A stretch of DNA of 64,000 bases, taken from assembly GCF_040939125.1 (NCBI RefSeq), contig NZ_CP162495.1:620001-684000 (forward strand), given 5' to 3'. A program made the position numbers and the translations under genes. The notes under the pieces are model-generated. The model made no database searches. It was not told where the DNA came from and was given only the letters and a program-made list of their open reading frames with translations. Shown in pieces: positions 1 to 12,113 of this stretch (positions within the stretch are counted from its first letter, which is position 1; every line of letters starts with the position of its first letter). The DNA comes from Clostridium sp. BJN0013 (lineage in GTDB: Bacteria; Bacillota; Clostridia; Clostridiales; Clostridiaceae).

Positions 1-201
1 GATGGATGGGAAAATAGGGGTATAAAGAGGCAGAATCTGGCGGTATTAAGATATAGCAAGATACCCGGGGTATTGGTGGAGTGTGGATTTATAACTAATG
101 AAGAAGATAGAAAGAGATTATCCAATGAAAAAGTATTAAAAACATTGGCAGAGAATATATCAAAGGGAATAATCAATTATTTGAATGAAGGTGGAAAGTA
201 A
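1..201 (+). CDS. cwlD: N-acetylmuramoyl-L-alanine amidase, C-terminal end (CwlD-like, partial)
   Basis: The reading frame enters from outside the window and ends at TAA 199-201, giving the last 66 residues. It shows the Amidase_3 C-terminal signature: RGIKRQNLAVLRYSKIPGVL followed by VECGFITN, where the Glu is the family's zinc-linked catalytic residue. Amidase_3 enzymes cleave the amide between muramic acid and the stem peptide. In spore formers CwlD does this in cortex peptidoglycan to make muramic lactam. The family call is firm. The cwlD assignment over other Amidase_3 paralogues is an inference, because the N-terminus (signal or membrane anchor) is not visible. Confidence 0.75.
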   Translation, partial: DGWENRGIKRQNLAVLRYSKIPGVLVECGFITNEEDRKRLSNEKVLKTLAENISKGIINYLNEGGK

Positions 202-227
202 AACAATTTTCCCTTTAAAGTTTTTCA

Positions 228-312
228 AGAGAGAAGGGCTTATAAAGAGGCACAGCAGTGCTTATCCTCCATTTTGAACAAGCTGAGAGTATTAGTTAAT
301 TTTAGACTTTGG
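228..312 (-). repeat. Dispersed two-hairpin repeat, copy R1 (partial)
   Basis: On the minus strand this reads as the left half of the repeat family described at 20217-20360. It has the GCAGTGCTTATCC block (254-266), the GAGAGTATTAGTTAA block and the terminal GGATAAA, so the border is a TTTAT motif (313-317 on the complementary strand). The right-hand hairpin is missing. It sits where the 5' part of splB should be, so insertion and deletion here probably broke that gene. Confidence 0.65.
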
Positions 313-772
313 ATAAAAATATACAATATTCTAAAAGTGGAAGGATAGTTGGAATACCCGATAAAAGTCCAAAAGAAATGTACCTTCAAGGTAAAAACAC
401 TTTAGTGGTGGGTATTAGAAAGATTTCTAATTTTCAATCCTGCAAGCCTTCTGCCCATTATCAACTCCCCCTTGTGCAGTGGATGTAAGAGTATAAGGGG
501 CTTATACAAAGGATAAATAATATTTTTTCTGGAGAGGAAATTTCTTTTGAAGTAATATCTCATAGGTTCACTAAAAAGGCAAAAGAAAATATTTTGAAAG
601 TATTTTCTAAAACCAATCTTCCCATGGAAGAGGAATTGAGAAAATTTAAATATGGTCAATTTGGATATGGAAAATACATATATAAACAAGAAGAATTACA
701 AGATATGAAAGAATTTTTTCAAGAAAATATAGGAATAAATTTTGGTACTGGTGCTATAAATTATATTATATA
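306..772 (+). pseudogene. splB: Spore photoproduct lyase remnant (splB pseudogene)
   Basis: Two pieces of a spore photoproduct lyase can be read. The first (306-488) gives GRIVGIPDKSPKEMYLQGKN, TLVVGIRK and KPSAHYQLPL, then stops at TAA 486-488. The second (489-772) gives SHRFTKKAKENILKVF and RKFKYGQFGYGKYIY and stops at TAA 770-772. The intact enzyme is about 340 residues long. Here the N-terminus and the central radical-SAM core with its CxxxCxxC cluster are gone, so no activity is expected. SplB repairs the UV-induced thymine dimer of germinating spores. Repeat copy R1 abuts the 5' end. Recognition is from memory of the family, not from an alignment. Confidence 0.75.
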
Positions 773-881
773 ATTTATAGCACCTCCTCTTTACTGTATT
801 ATTATTATGGAGTAATATATTTATTAGGACTTTTGAACTGATGAATCAATTATATATACACATATTAGGGGGGAAATAAGA

Positions 882-1349
882 TTGAGCTTGAATATAGTTC
901 TGTTTGAACCTGAAATACCTCAAAATACCGGTAATATTGCTAGAACTTGCGTGCTTACAGGTTCAAAACTTCATCTTATAAAACCTTTAGGTTTTAGTTT
1001 AGATGAAAAGCATTTGAAAAGAGCAGGTCTTGATTATTGGAAATATTTAGATTTGGCCTTATATGATTGTTATGAAGAACTTAGAGAAAGATATAAGAAT
1101 GGTACTTTTTATTTTTCTACTACCCATGGGAAAAATTTTTATCAACGTGCAAAATTTAAAGATGAAGATTTTATAGTTTTTGGAAAAGAAAGCTGTGGAT
1201 TGCCTGACAAAATAAGAAACAGCGCTCCGGAGAAAAATATAAGGTTACCTATGATAAAAACAACTACTCGTTCTTTGAATTTATCCAATGCTGTAGCAAT
1301 AGTTGTTTATGAAGCCTTAAGACAGCTGGATTTTCCAAATATGAAGTAA
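882..1349 (+). CDS. trmL: tRNA (cytidine/uridine-2'-O-)-methyltransferase TrmL, SPOUT family
   Basis: This 155-residue protein has the usual TrmL length. It opens with NIVLFEPEIPQNTGNIARTC, carries FGKESCGLPDKI in the middle, and ends with IRLPMIKTTTRSLNLSNAVA. These are the SPOUT knot and SAM-binding loops. TrmL 2'-O-methylates the wobble nucleotide 34 of tRNA-Leu isoacceptors in the cytoplasm. The start is TTG at 882, placed 6 nt after an AGGGGGGA ribosome binding site. It stands alone between the splB remnant and degV. Confidence 0.9.
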   Translation: MSLNIVLFEPEIPQNTGNIARTCVLTGSKLHLIKPLGFSLDEKHLKRAGLDYWKYLDLALYDCYEELRERYKNGTFYFSTTHGKNFYQRAKFKDEDFIVFGKESCGLPDKIRNSAPEKNIRLPMIKTTTRSLNLSNAVAIVVYEALRQLDFPNMK

Positions 1350-1403
1350 TAAATTCCGGTTTGATATGTATATTTACATACCTAAGGAAGGAGCTATTTT
1401 GAA

Positions 1404-2243
1404 ATGGAAAAAATAAAAATAATAACAGACAGTACTGCGGATTTACCAGACAGTGTATTGAAAAAATATAATATAGAGGTACTGCCTCTTCTTATTAATT
1501 TTGAAAAAGATTCTTATAGAGATGGAATTGACATAGATATCCATGCCCTTTTGGATAAAATGGATAAAAGTGATATATTCCCATCAACAACACAGATAAA
1601 TCCTCAAACATTCCTGCAATGCTATGATTCCTATATGAAACAAGGATATAAAATAGTGTCTATTCACCTTTCATCTAAAATGAGTGGTACGTATCAATCA
1701 GCATGTATTGCAAAAGAAATGCTTGAGACAGAGGATATAATTGTAATAGATGGTATGAATGTAACTTCCGGGCTAGGACTTCAGGTTATTAAGGCTGCAA
1801 GATTAAAGGATCAGGGGCTTGGAATAAAAGAGATAGAAAATAGAATAAAAAAAATTTCTCCCCATATAAAAAGTACTCTTGCCTTTAATAGTTTAGACAA
1901 CCTTATAAAGGGAGGGCGTCTTTCTAAAACTGCTGGTGTTATAGGAAATATTTTGGGAATAAAAATAATAGTTGCAGTAGAAAATGGAGAAATGACAGTA
2001 ATTGACAAAGTAAGGGGAAGTAAAAGAACTCTTAGAAATATGGTGGATTATATTGACAAAAAGGGAATAAAGGAAGGAGAAATATCTATATTGCTTCATG
2101 TAGGGGAATCAGATATATTGGATATATTGAGAAAACATTTAGAGGAAAAGAAGATAGAATTTATAGAATGTGAAGTGGGTTGTACAGTGGGGGTACATTC
2201 AGGTTCTGGAGCTTGTGGGTTATTTTTTGTAGAAGATTATTAG
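1404..2243 (+). CDS. DegV family fatty-acid-binding protein
   Basis: The 279-residue protein has the DegV pattern: KIKIITDSTADLP at the N-terminus, FPSTTQINPQTF near residue 55, SSKMSGTYQSA near residue 90, and a C-terminal HSGSGACGLFF. DegV (FakB-type) proteins bind a fatty acid, which a FakA kinase then phosphorylates for phospholipid synthesis. No fakA is visible here. The ATG at 1404 follows an AAGGAAGGAGC site. The gene is closed by the hairpin at 2287 and so is probably transcribed apart from gap. The family is certain; the ligand and partner are inference. Confidence 0.85.
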   Translation: MEKIKIITDSTADLPDSVLKKYNIEVLPLLINFEKDSYRDGIDIDIHALLDKMDKSDIFPSTTQINPQTFLQCYDSYMKQGYKIVSIHLSSKMSGTYQSACIAKEMLETEDIIVIDGMNVTSGLGLQVIKAARLKDQGLGIKEIENRIKKISPHIKSTLAFNSLDNLIKGGRLSKTAGVIGNILGIKIIVAVENGEMTVIDKVRGSKRTLRNMVDYIDKKGIKEGEISILLHVGESDILDILRKHLEEKKIEFIECEVGCTVGVHSGSGACGLFFVEDY

Positions 2244-2286
2244 GATAGGACTTGCATATAAAAACACTTAATTTTAAGCATATAAG

Positions 2287-2320
2287 AAAATACCAGATAT
2301 TTTTACCAGGTATTTTTTTA
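2287..2320 (+). terminator. Rho-independent terminator after degV
   Basis: AAAATACC (2287-2294) pairs with GGTATTTT (2309-2316), followed by a T-run. It separates degV from the glycolytic cluster. Confidence 0.65.
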
Positions 2321-2409
2321 TATGCTTTATATTTATGAATATTTTTGTGTGAACTGCGATAAAATATAAATTAGTAATGGTAGTAATAGGATAAATATTT
2401 TAATATTAG

Positions 2410-3429
<1,020 letters not shown>

Positions 3430-3549
3430 ACATTACAAGGTTCCTGATTTTGTAGTTTTTACTATAAGACAGGGATTTTTTACTATAATATTTTCTAAAT
3501 CAGTTGTATAATATTAAATAGAGTGTTTATAAAGGAGATGAAAAGACAG

Positions 3550-4746
3550 ATGATTTTTAATAAAAAGACAATTGAAGATGTAGACGTAAAGGGGAAAAGG
3601 GTACTTGTAAGATGTGATTTTAATGTACCTCTAAAGGAGGGAAAAATTACAGATGAGAACAGACTTATAGGCTCACTTCCTACTATAAAGTATTTAATGG
3701 AAAATAATTCTAAAATTATACTGTGTTCACATCTTGGAAAACCAAAGGGGGAAGCAAAATCGGAAATGTCACTGCTTCCTGTTTCAAAAAGGCTTTCAGA
3801 ACTCTTGAAAAAAGAAGTAATATTTGCAGCAGATAATAATGTGGTAGGTGAAAATGCTAAATCTGCAGTTGAAAATATGAAAGATGGGGACATAGTACTG
3901 CTTGAAAACACAAGATACAGAATAGAGGAAACTAAAAATCAGGATAACTTTTCAAAAGAACTGGCATCTCTTGGAGAAATTTTTGTAAATGATGCTTTTG
4001 GTACGGCACATAGGGCACATTGTTCTACTGTAGGAGTTACCAAATTTTTGCCTATAGCTGTATGCGGCTATTTAATACAAAAAGAACTTAAATTCTTAGG
4101 AAATGCCATAGAAAATCCATCCAGACCTTTTACAGCCATACTTGGCGGAGTAAAGGTTTCCGATAAGATAAATGTAATAAATAATTTATTGGAGAAGGTA
4201 GACACTTTAATAATCGGAGGGGGAATGAGTTATACTTTTGCAAAGGCTGAAGGATATACCATAGGAACTTCCGTAGTAGAAGAAGATAAAATAGAATATG
4301 CAAAGGAAATGATAGATAAGGCAAAAGCTAGGAGTATAAAGTTGTTATTGCCTGTAGATAGAATAGTTACAGATAAATTTGATGAAAATGCAAAGCCCAT
4401 ATTAGAGGATGACAAAAATATAAAAGATGGTTATATGGGCATGGATATTGGACCTAAAACTGCTAGAGTATATACAGATGTTATAAGAAATTCCAAAACT
4501 ATAATCTGGAATGGTCCTATGGGAGTATTTGAATTTAAGAATTTTGCAAAGGGAACTTTTGAAGTGGCTAAAGCCATGGCTGAGTCCAATGCCGTTACTA
4601 TTATAGGCGGAGGAGATAGTGCGGCAGCTATAAATCAACTGGGTTTTGGAGATAAAATGACTCATATATCCACAGGTGGAGGAGCTTCTCTTGAATTTTT
4701 AGGCGGAGAAGAATTGCCAGGGATAGCAGCTTTAAACGATAAATAA
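3550..4746 (+). CDS. pgk: Phosphoglycerate kinase
   Basis: This is a 398-residue cytoplasmic kinase that transfers phosphate from 1,3-bisphosphoglycerate to [14 protein letters not shown] lies at residues 18-27. The C-terminal nucleotide-binding part shows WNGPMGVFE and [10 protein letters not shown]. The frame is open from a GTG at 3523, and an ATG also exists at 3538. ATG 3550 was chosen because the AAAGGAG site (3531-3537) lies 12 nt before it and directly against 3538, and because the resulting length matches the family. It lies 120 bp after gap. Confidence 0.95.
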   Translation: MIFNKKTIEDVDVKGKRVLVRCDFNVPLKEGKITDENRLIGSLPTIKYLMENNSKIILCSHLGKPKGEAKSEMSLLPVSKRLSELLKKEVIFAADNNVVGENAKSAVENMKDGDIVLLENTRYRIEETKNQDNFSKELASLGEIFVNDAFGTAHRAHCSTVGVTKFLPIAVCGYLIQKELKFLGNAIENPSRPFTAILGGVKVSDKINVINNLLEKVDTLIIGGGMSYTFAKAEGYTIGTSVVEEDKIEYAKEMIDKAKARSIKLLLPVDRIVTDKFDENAKPILEDDKNIKDGYMGMDIGPKTARVYTDVIRNSKTIIWNGPMGVFEFKNFAKGTFEVAKAMAESNAVTIIGGGDSAAAINQLGFGDKMTHISTGGGASLEFLGGEELPGIAALNDK

Positions 4747-4766
4747 CATTATGGGGGGAATTATTT

Positions 4767-5513
4767 GTGAGAAAAGCAATAATAGCTGGAAACTGGAAGA
4801 TGAATAAAAATCTGGAGGAAGCATTAAAATTAGTCCAGGAACTGAAACCTCTGGTAAGCAGTGCAAAGTGTGATGTAGTTTTATGTCCACCTTATGTTTG
4901 TTTAGATGCAGTAGTTAAAGCAGTAAATGGGACCAATATAAAAGTTGGAGCACAGAACATGCATTATGAAGAAAGTGGTGCCTACACAGGAGAAGTGTCT
5001 CCAGGAATGTTAAAGTCCCTTAAAGTAGATTATGTCATAATTGGACACAGTGAAAGAAGACAATATTTTAATGAAACAGATGAAACAATCAATAAAAAAA
5101 TAAAAAAAGCTTTTGAATATGATATAACTCCTATAGTTTGTTGTGGGGAAAGTCTTGAGGAAAGAGAAAATGGTATAACAGAAGAAATATTAGGAAAGCA
5201 GATAAAATTGGATCTTAAGGATCTCAAAGAGGAGCAGGTAGAAAAATTGGTTATAGCTTATGAACCCATATGGGCTATAGGTACAGGTAAAACTGCCACT
5301 GATAAACAGGCAAATGATACAATAGCTTATATAAGAAGTGTAGTTGGAAAAATGTATGGAGAAAGTGTGGCAGAAAAAGTAAGAATTCAATATGGAGGCT
5401 CTGTAAAGCCCGCTACAATTAAAGCCCAGATGGAACAACCCCATATAGATGGAGCGCTGGTTGGAGGAGCTAGTTTAAAGTCAGCAGATTTTGCGGCTAT
5501 AGTAAATTATTAA
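4767..5513 (+). CDS. tpiA: Triosephosphate isomerase
   Basis: This 248-residue TIM barrel interconverts dihydroxyacetone phosphate and glyceraldehyde-3-phosphate. The active site is complete: N9 and K11 in GNWKMN, H94 in IIGHSERR, E166 in [14 protein letters not shown], and the phosphate-binding loops YGGSVKP and GALVGGASL. The start is GTG 4767 after GGGGGAATTATT. It lies 20 bp behind pgk and 15 bp before gpmI, so all three are probably one transcript. Confidence 0.97.
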   Translation: MRKAIIAGNWKMNKNLEEALKLVQELKPLVSSAKCDVVLCPPYVCLDAVVKAVNGTNIKVGAQNMHYEESGAYTGEVSPGMLKSLKVDYVIIGHSERRQYFNETDETINKKIKKAFEYDITPIVCCGESLEERENGITEEILGKQIKLDLKDLKEEQVEKLVIAYEPIWAIGTGKTATDKQANDTIAYIRSVVGKMYGESVAEKVRIQYGGSVKPATIKAQMEQPHIDGALVGGASLKSADFAAIVNY

Positions 5514-5528
5514 ATTTTGGAGGAAGAC

Positions 5529-7058
5529 ATGGAAAAAAAGCCAGTAATGCTTATAATATTAGATGGTTTTGGAATTTCAAAAACAGATAATGGAAATGCT
5601 GTTAGGGCAGCCTATAAACCTAATCTGGATAAATATTTTAAAGAGTATCCCCATACTGAACTTGGAGCCAGTGGCTTGAGTGTAGGATTACCTGAAGGTC
5701 AAATGGGTAATTCAGAGGTTGGGCATTTAAATATAGGTGCAGGAAGAATAGTATATCAATCTCTTACCAGAATCACAAAGTCCATAAATGAAGGAAAATT
5801 TTTTGAAAATGGAGTTTTAAATAGCGCTGTAGATAATGTTATCAAAAATAATTCGGATCTCCATCTTTTAGGACTTGTATCTCCAGGAGGAGTACACTCC
5901 CATACAGATCATTTAAAGGGACTTTTACGATTGGCCAAACAAAAAGGAGCGAGCAGAGTGTATATCCATGCTTTTACAGATGGAAGAGATGTTCCTCCCA
6001 GTTCTGCATATATGTATATAGATGATATGGAAAAATATACAAAAAAAATTGGGGTAGGGAAAATAGCAACGGTATCGGGAAGATATTATGCCATGGATAG
6101 AGACAAGAGGTGGCAAAGAGTAGAGCTGGCATATAATGCATTGGTTTATGGCAGGGGGAATAAGGCAGGTAGTGCTTACGAGGCAGTAACAAATTCCTAT
6201 GACAATGGAAAAACAGATGAATTCATAATTCCAACAGTAATTGAAGAAGATAATAAACCTGTGGCTACTATAAAAAATGGAGATTCTGTAATATTTTTTA
6301 ATTTTAGACCAGATAGGGCAAGACAACTTACAAGAGCATTAAATGACAATATATTTGAGGGTTTTAAAAGAGAGAGGCTAAATCTGAAATTTGTAACCAT
6401 GACTGAATATGATTCCACCCTTGAAAATGTATATGTTGCTTTTAAAAATGAAGTATATAAAAATACTTTGGGGGAATATGTAAGTAAAATGGGAAAAAGT
6501 CAATTAAGAATAGCAGAAACGGAAAAATATGCCCATGTAACTTTTTTCTTCAATGGGGGAGTTGAGGTGCCAAACAAAAATGAAGATAGGGATCTTATTC
6601 CTTCACCAAAGGTTGCAACTTATGATTTAAAGCCTGAAATGAGTGCAAGAGAGGTAACTTCTAAGGTTTTATATAGATTAGATGAGGATAAATATGATAT
6701 GATAATATTAAATTTTGCAAATCCGGATATGGTAGGACATACAGGAATATTTCAGGCTGCTAAAAAGGCAATAGAAGTAGTGGATGAGTGTTTGGGCAAG
6801 ATTGTAAGTAAGATATTAGAAAAAGATGGTATAGCATTTATAACTGCGGACCATGGAAATTCTGAGCAGATGGTAGACTATTCTACAGGAAATGCAATGA
6901 CAGCTCATACTACAAATTCAGTGCCGTTTTTGTACATATCAAAAAATTCCACTGAATTAAGAAAAGATGGCATATTAGCGGATATTTCTCCCACTATACT
7001 CCAGATTATGGGACTTGAAAAACCTAAAGAAATGACAGGAAAAAGTCTTATTAAATAA
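5529..7058 (+). CDS. gpmI: 2,3-bisphosphoglycerate-independent phosphoglycerate mutase
   Basis: The 509-residue protein is a manganese-dependent iPGM of the alkaline phosphatase superfamily. It interconverts 3- and 2-phosphoglycerate. LDGFGIS and the serine nucleophile S62 in [17 protein letters not shown] are at the N-terminus. Metal ligands appear in [27 protein letters not shown] and TADHGNSE. The frame is open from a TTG at 5517, but GGAGGA (5519-5524) serves as the ribosome binding site for ATG 5529. The length is typical of the family. Confidence 0.96.
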   Translation: MEKKPVMLIILDGFGISKTDNGNAVRAAYKPNLDKYFKEYPHTELGASGLSVGLPEGQMGNSEVGHLNIGAGRIVYQSLTRITKSINEGKFFENGVLNSAVDNVIKNNSDLHLLGLVSPGGVHSHTDHLKGLLRLAKQKGASRVYIHAFTDGRDVPPSSAYMYIDDMEKYTKKIGVGKIATVSGRYYAMDRDKRWQRVELAYNALVYGRGNKAGSAYEAVTNSYDNGKTDEFIIPTVIEEDNKPVATIKNGDSVIFFNFRPDRARQLTRALNDNIFEGFKRERLNLKFVTMTEYDSTLENVYVAFKNEVYKNTLGEYVSKMGKSQLRIAETEKYAHVTFFFNGGVEVPNKNEDRDLIPSPKVATYDLKPEMSAREVTSKVLYRLDEDKYDMIILNFANPDMVGHTGIFQAAKKAIEVVDECLGKIVSKILEKDGIAFITADHGNSEQMVDYSTGNAMTAHTTNSVPFLYISKNSTELRKDGILADISPTILQIMGLEKPKEMTGKSLIK

Positions 7059-7151
7059 TAAAATTTTGCATTAATTAATTTCCAGGAACATTATCAAAAT
7101 AAAGTATTGAGAGGAGTTGAAAAAAGTCGTCATAAGTCTATGTGGCGGTGA

Positions 7152-8450
<1,299 letters not shown>

Positions 8451-8557
8451 TCCTTGGAACTCTGATTTTTAGAGGTCTGTTATTTGAAGGTCTTTAAAAA
8501 TTGCAATTCGTATATATATATGCTACAATAAGGTATCTAAAAAAGAGTATAATAAGA

Positions 8558-8576
8558 ACATATCCGGCGGATATGT
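8558..8576. other. Short perfect hairpin after eno
   Basis: ACATATCC (8558-8565) pairs with GGATATGT (8569-8576) around a 3-nt loop. There is no T-tail, so terminator function is uncertain. The gap 8451-8818 otherwise holds repeat copy R2. Confidence 0.4.
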
Positions 8577-8584
8577 GAATTTAT

Positions 8585-8785
8585 CCGAACGCTAGAATTA
8601 GCTAATGCTCCTATCTTCTTCAAAGTGGAATATAAGCAATACTATGCGCCTGGATGAGTTCTTCCCCTAAAGGATAACGTATTCTAAGTGCTAAAGACAC
8701 TAAGAATACTGTTAATAAGGTTCAGATGGAGAAAAGCATTTTTCATAAGAAAAAAAACTCCATCTGAATCTAAGAATCACTTGAT
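8585..8785 (+). repeat. Dispersed two-hairpin repeat, copy R2 (full, with extra hairpin)
   Basis: This copy starts after TTTAT (8580-8584) with CCGAACGC and ends in CACTTGAT. It carries both family hairpins: GCTAAT...ATAAGC, and TTCAGATGGAG pairing with CTCCATCTGAA. It is about 55 bp longer than copies R4 and R5. The extra part, around 8688-8720, is itself a hairpin (GTATTCTAAGTG against CACTAAGAATAC). It sits between eno and secG. Confidence 0.8.
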
Positions 8786-8827
8786 TTTAGGTTAATATTT
8801 CCTATGTAATGGCAGGAGGTGGAATCC

Positions 8828-9061
8828 ATGCATATCTTTTTAACAATTGCACAGCTAGTAGTAGGAGTTATGCTTATATGTTTTATATTAATGCAGCCAG
8901 GTAAAACCAATGGGTTAAGTGGATTTATATCAGGAGGGCCTTCTGAAAGTTTTTATTCAAAAAATAAATCTAGAACTTCAGAAGCAATGTTATCCAGAAC
9001 AACTGTTGTGTTAGCTATATTATTTGCAGTTATATGCATAATACAAAATATGGTAAAATAA
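8828..9061 (+). CDS. secG: Preprotein translocase subunit SecG
   Basis: This 77-residue protein has two predicted membrane helices (about residues 3-22 and 57-75) joined by a loop with LMQPGKTNGLSGFISGGPS, the normal SecG arrangement. SecG is the small auxiliary subunit of the SecYEG channel in the cytoplasmic membrane. The frame is open from GTG 8819, but that codon is part of the AGGAGGTGG site, so ATG 8828 is preferred. The order secG-rnr-smpB is common in Firmicutes. Confidence 0.9.
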   Translation: MHIFLTIAQLVVGVMLICFILMQPGKTNGLSGFISGGPSESFYSKNKSRTSEAMLSRTTVVLAILFAVICIIQNMVK

Positions 9062-9080
9062 TTTGAATAGTAGTTTACAT

Positions 9081-9113
9081 AAATAGAGTAGTTTTGTACT
9101 CTATTTATTTTTT
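9081..9113 (+). terminator. Rho-independent terminator after secG
   Basis: AAATAGAGTA (9081-9090) pairs perfectly with TACTCTATTT (9097-9106), followed by ATTTTTTT. The rest of the gap up to rnr is AT-rich with no feature I can support. Confidence 0.85.
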
Positions 9114-9323
9114 TAGTATGCAGTAAGGATATTTATAAGATATTTTACAATAGAGGGAATATATTGACTTATAACATGGACATAATATATTATTAGGAAT
9201 ATATTAAGATAGGAAACAAGTAAAGTATTTACGTGAAATTGTTTGATTTAAAATAAAAATGTTTTTATAATATTGAATATTATTTTATTACTAATCTCAA
9301 TATATATAGAAGGTGGTGAAAGA

Positions 9324-11453
9324 ATGAATATAAAAGAAGCTATTGTAGATTTTATGAAAGAACAGGCGTATAAGCCTATGAATATAAAAGAATTGGAAAG
9401 AGTGTTTTCTGTAAAAAAGGCAGATGTGAAAAATTTTAAAAAAATATTGGATGAAATAGAAAGAGAAGGCACCATAGTTAAAACCCGTACTAATAGATAT
9501 GGTATACCAGATAGAATGGGGCTTGTGACTGGAAAACTTCAGGGTCATCAAAAAGGATATGGATTTGTAATACCTTATGATGGGGGAAATGATATATTTG
9601 TATCATCTTCAGGATTAAATGGTGCTATGAATGGGGATAAGGTAGTAGTAAAAATAATTAAACAAGGAAACACAGAAAAGAAATGTGAAGGAGAAATAAT
9701 AAGAGTGCTTGAAAGAGCAAATAATAAAGTTATAGGAACTTTTGAAAATAGCAGAAATTTTGGGTTTGTTGTACCAGAGGAAAAACGTATATACCAGGAT
9801 ATATTTATACCTAAAAATTGTAAGAGAAAAGCTGAGACAGGGGATATTGTAATTGCAGAAATAACTGAATGGCCTGACAAGAGAAGAAATCCAGAGGGAA
9901 AGATAGTTGATATACTAGGCAAAAAAGGAGAAAAAGGTATAGATATATTAACTATAATAAAAAAGAATAATCTTCCTGAAGAATTTCCTCAGAAAGTTGA
10001 ATCTTATGCGGAGAATATACCGGAAAAAATACCAGATAAAGAGTATAAAAGAAGAATGGATTTGAGGGATATGCTCACAGTTACAATAGATGGAGAAGAT
10101 GCCAAAGATTTAGATGATGCAGTGTCTTTGGAAAAACTACCTGATGGAAGCTACTATTTAGGAGTACATATAGCAGATGTATCTTATTATGTAAAAGATA
10201 AAAATCCTCTGGATAAAGAAGCATTAAAAAGGGGAACGTCAGTATATCTCATAGACAGAGTTATACCCATGCTTCCAAGAAAGTTATCCAATGGAATTTG
10301 CAGTTTAAATCCTAACACAGATAGATTAACCTTAAGCTGTTTTATGAAAATAGACGGAAATGGAAAAGTCATAGAGCATAATATTGTAGAAAGTGTAATA
10401 AGAAGTAATGAAAGAATGACTTATACAGATGTTACAAAGATACTTAAAGGAGATAGGAAAACTATAGAAAAGTACAGTCATCTGGTGGATACATTTAAGC
10501 TCATGGAAGAACTTTGCAAAATCTTAAATAAAAAAAGAATGGTACGGGGAGCTATAGATTTTGATTTTGAAGAGTGTAAGATAACTCTTAATGAATTGGG
10601 TGTACCTATAAGGATTGAACCTTATGAAAGGGGAATATCAAATAGGATAATAGAGGAATTTATGCTTGTGTGCAATGAAACTATAGCAGAGCATATGTTC
10701 TGGACCAATGTACCTTTTGTATTTAGAGTACATGAAAATCCTGACGAAGAAAAATTGATGAATTTTAATGAATTTATTCATAATCTAGGATATGTAGTGA
10801 GATGGGGAAAAGATGTTCACCCAAAAACACTTCAGGATATAATAGAAAAGGTAAAGGGAAAAAAGGAGGAAACTGTAGTAAGTACGCTAATGCTTCGTTC
10901 TATGAAACAGGCTAGATATTCTCCTGAATGTATAGGACATTTTGGACTGGCAGCCAAGTATTATTGTCATTTTACATCTCCTATAAGAAGATATCCTGAT
11001 CTTATTATCCATAGAATAATTAAAGAATTTATAAATGGTCAGTTAACCGATAATAGGATAAAGAGATTGACAAAGGAAGTGGATTATGCAGCAAGACAAT
11101 CCTCTGATATGGAAAGATTGGCTCAGGAAGCGGAAAGAGAAGTAGATGACTTGAAAAAGGCAGAATATATGAGTACGAGAATAGGAGAAAAGTTTAATGG
11201 TATAATATCTTCAGTTACTAACTTTGGAATGTTTGTAGAAATCCCAAATACCATAGAAGGATTAGTTCATATAAGTACTTTAGAAGATGATTATTATGTA
11301 TATGATGAAAAGTACTTAAGTCTTATGGGAGAAAGAACTAGGAATATCTACAAATTAGGTGATGAAGTTAGAATCTGTGTATCAAAGGTTGATCTGGCCG
11401 CCCATGAAATATATTTTGAAGTGGTAAAGGAAGAAGATGGTGAAGAGGAATAG
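9324..11453 (+). CDS. rnr: Ribonuclease R
   Basis: This 709-residue 3'-5' exoribonuclease degrades structured RNA and works with tmRNA-SmpB in the turnover of non-stop mRNA. Domain order is an N-terminal winged helix, two cold-shock-type OB folds (GHQKGYGFVIP and NFGFVVPEE), the RNB catalytic domain with DGEDAKDLDDAVSL holding the metal-binding aspartates, and a C-terminal S1 domain (GIISSVTNFGMFVEI). The frame is open further upstream (9273), but AGGTGGTGA directly precedes ATG 9324. smpB follows 28 bp later, which fits the shared role. Confidence 0.95.
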   Translation: MNIKEAIVDFMKEQAYKPMNIKELERVFSVKKADVKNFKKILDEIEREGTIVKTRTNRYGIPDRMGLVTGKLQGHQKGYGFVIPYDGGNDIFVSSSGLNGAMNGDKVVVKIIKQGNTEKKCEGEIIRVLERANNKVIGTFENSRNFGFVVPEEKRIYQDIFIPKNCKRKAETGDIVIAEITEWPDKRRNPEGKIVDILGKKGEKGIDILTIIKKNNLPEEFPQKVESYAENIPEKIPDKEYKRRMDLRDMLTVTIDGEDAKDLDDAVSLEKLPDGSYYLGVHIADVSYYVKDKNPLDKEALKRGTSVYLIDRVIPMLPRKLSNGICSLNPNTDRLTLSCFMKIDGNGKVIEHNIVESVIRSNERMTYTDVTKILKGDRKTIEKYSHLVDTFKLMEELCKILNKKRMVRGAIDFDFEECKITLNELGVPIRIEPYERGISNRIIEEFMLVCNETIAEHMFWTNVPFVFRVHENPDEEKLMNFNEFIHNLGYVVRWGKDVHPKTLQDIIEKVKGKKEETVVSTLMLRSMKQARYSPECIGHFGLAAKYYCHFTSPIRRYPDLIIHRIIKEFINGQLTDNRIKRLTKEVDYAARQSSDMERLAQEAEREVDDLKKAEYMSTRIGEKFNGIISSVTNFGMFVEIPNTIEGLVHISTLEDDYYVYDEKYLSLMGERTRNIYKLGDEVRICVSKVDLAAHEIYFEVVKEEDGEEE

Positions 11454-11481
11454 ACTAAATGGTAAGGGGGGATAAGAAACT

Positions 11482-11955
11482 ATGACAGCTAAAAATAAAT
11501 CCAGTAATAAAACTCTTGCAGAAAATAGAAAGGCAAGACATGATTATTTCATTGAAGAATCAATGGAAGCAGGAATACAGTTGGTTGGAACTGAAGTTAA
11601 ATCCATAAGGGCAGGAAAATCCAATTTAAAAGATAGTTATGGAGAAATAATAAATGGAGAAATTTTTATACGTAATATGCATATAAGTCCCTATGAAAAA
11701 GGAAATATATTTAATAAAGATCCTCTAAGGGACAGAAAGTTACTTCTCCATAAGAAGGAAATAGCAAGGCTGCTTGGATATACTGCACAGCAGGGATATA
11801 CTATTGTGCCACTATCTCTTTATCTTAAAAATGGCAGGGTGAAAGTAAATCTAGCAGTAGCCAAAGGAAAGAAAAACTATGATAAAAGGGATTCCATGCT
11901 GGAGAAAGCTGCTAAAAGAGATATAGAGAGACAGATGAAAGAGAGATTTAGGTAG
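11482..11955 (+). CDS. smpB: SsrA-binding protein SmpB
   Basis: The 157-residue SmpB binds tmRNA and brings it to stalled ribosomes for trans-translation. Signatures are [17 protein letters not shown] and [18 protein letters not shown] near the N-terminus, and the basic C-terminal tail [22 protein letters not shown] 11482 follows AAGGGGGGAT. The tmRNA gene ssrA, often adjacent, is not seen here: the next 130 bp hold repeat copy R3. Confidence 0.95.
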   Translation: MTAKNKSSNKTLAENRKARHDYFIEESMEAGIQLVGTEVKSIRAGKSNLKDSYGEIINGEIFIRNMHISPYEKGNIFNKDPLRDRKLLLHKKEIARLLGYTAQQGYTIVPLSLYLKNGRVKVNLAVAKGKKNYDKRDSMLEKAAKRDIERQMKERFR

Positions 11956-11987
11956 TCACATAGGGAAGTTAACCATAGAAAATCTAG

Positions 11988-12113
11988 ATCAAGTTTTTCT
12001 AAGATTTAGGTGGAGTTTAATATAAGTGATATTTTTCTCTATATGAAACTTAGAAAAGTTTACAAAAGGATGCAGCGGTGTTACCTCATTTTCAAGAAGT
12101 TGGGGTGACAGGC
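11988..12113 (-). repeat. Dispersed two-hairpin repeat, copy R3
   Basis: Read on the minus strand, this copy runs from a CACCCCAACTTCTTGAAAAT block through AACTCCACCTAAATCTTAG to AACTTGAT. The TTTATCCGAACG left border is missing. It overlaps the last seven codons and the stop of the LysR-type gene 12092-12988. It is more diverged than R4 and R5. Confidence 0.65.

Noticed and set aside
402-689. A 95-codon minus-strand reading frame over the splB remnant
   Set aside because: The plus strand carries clear SplB motifs in this stretch, and the minus frame has no ribosome binding site and a composition typical of a shadow frame.
11956-12091. Possible tmRNA (ssrA) gene after smpB
   Set aside because: No tRNA-like acceptor or tag-peptide frame can be drawn; the stretch is repeat copy R3.
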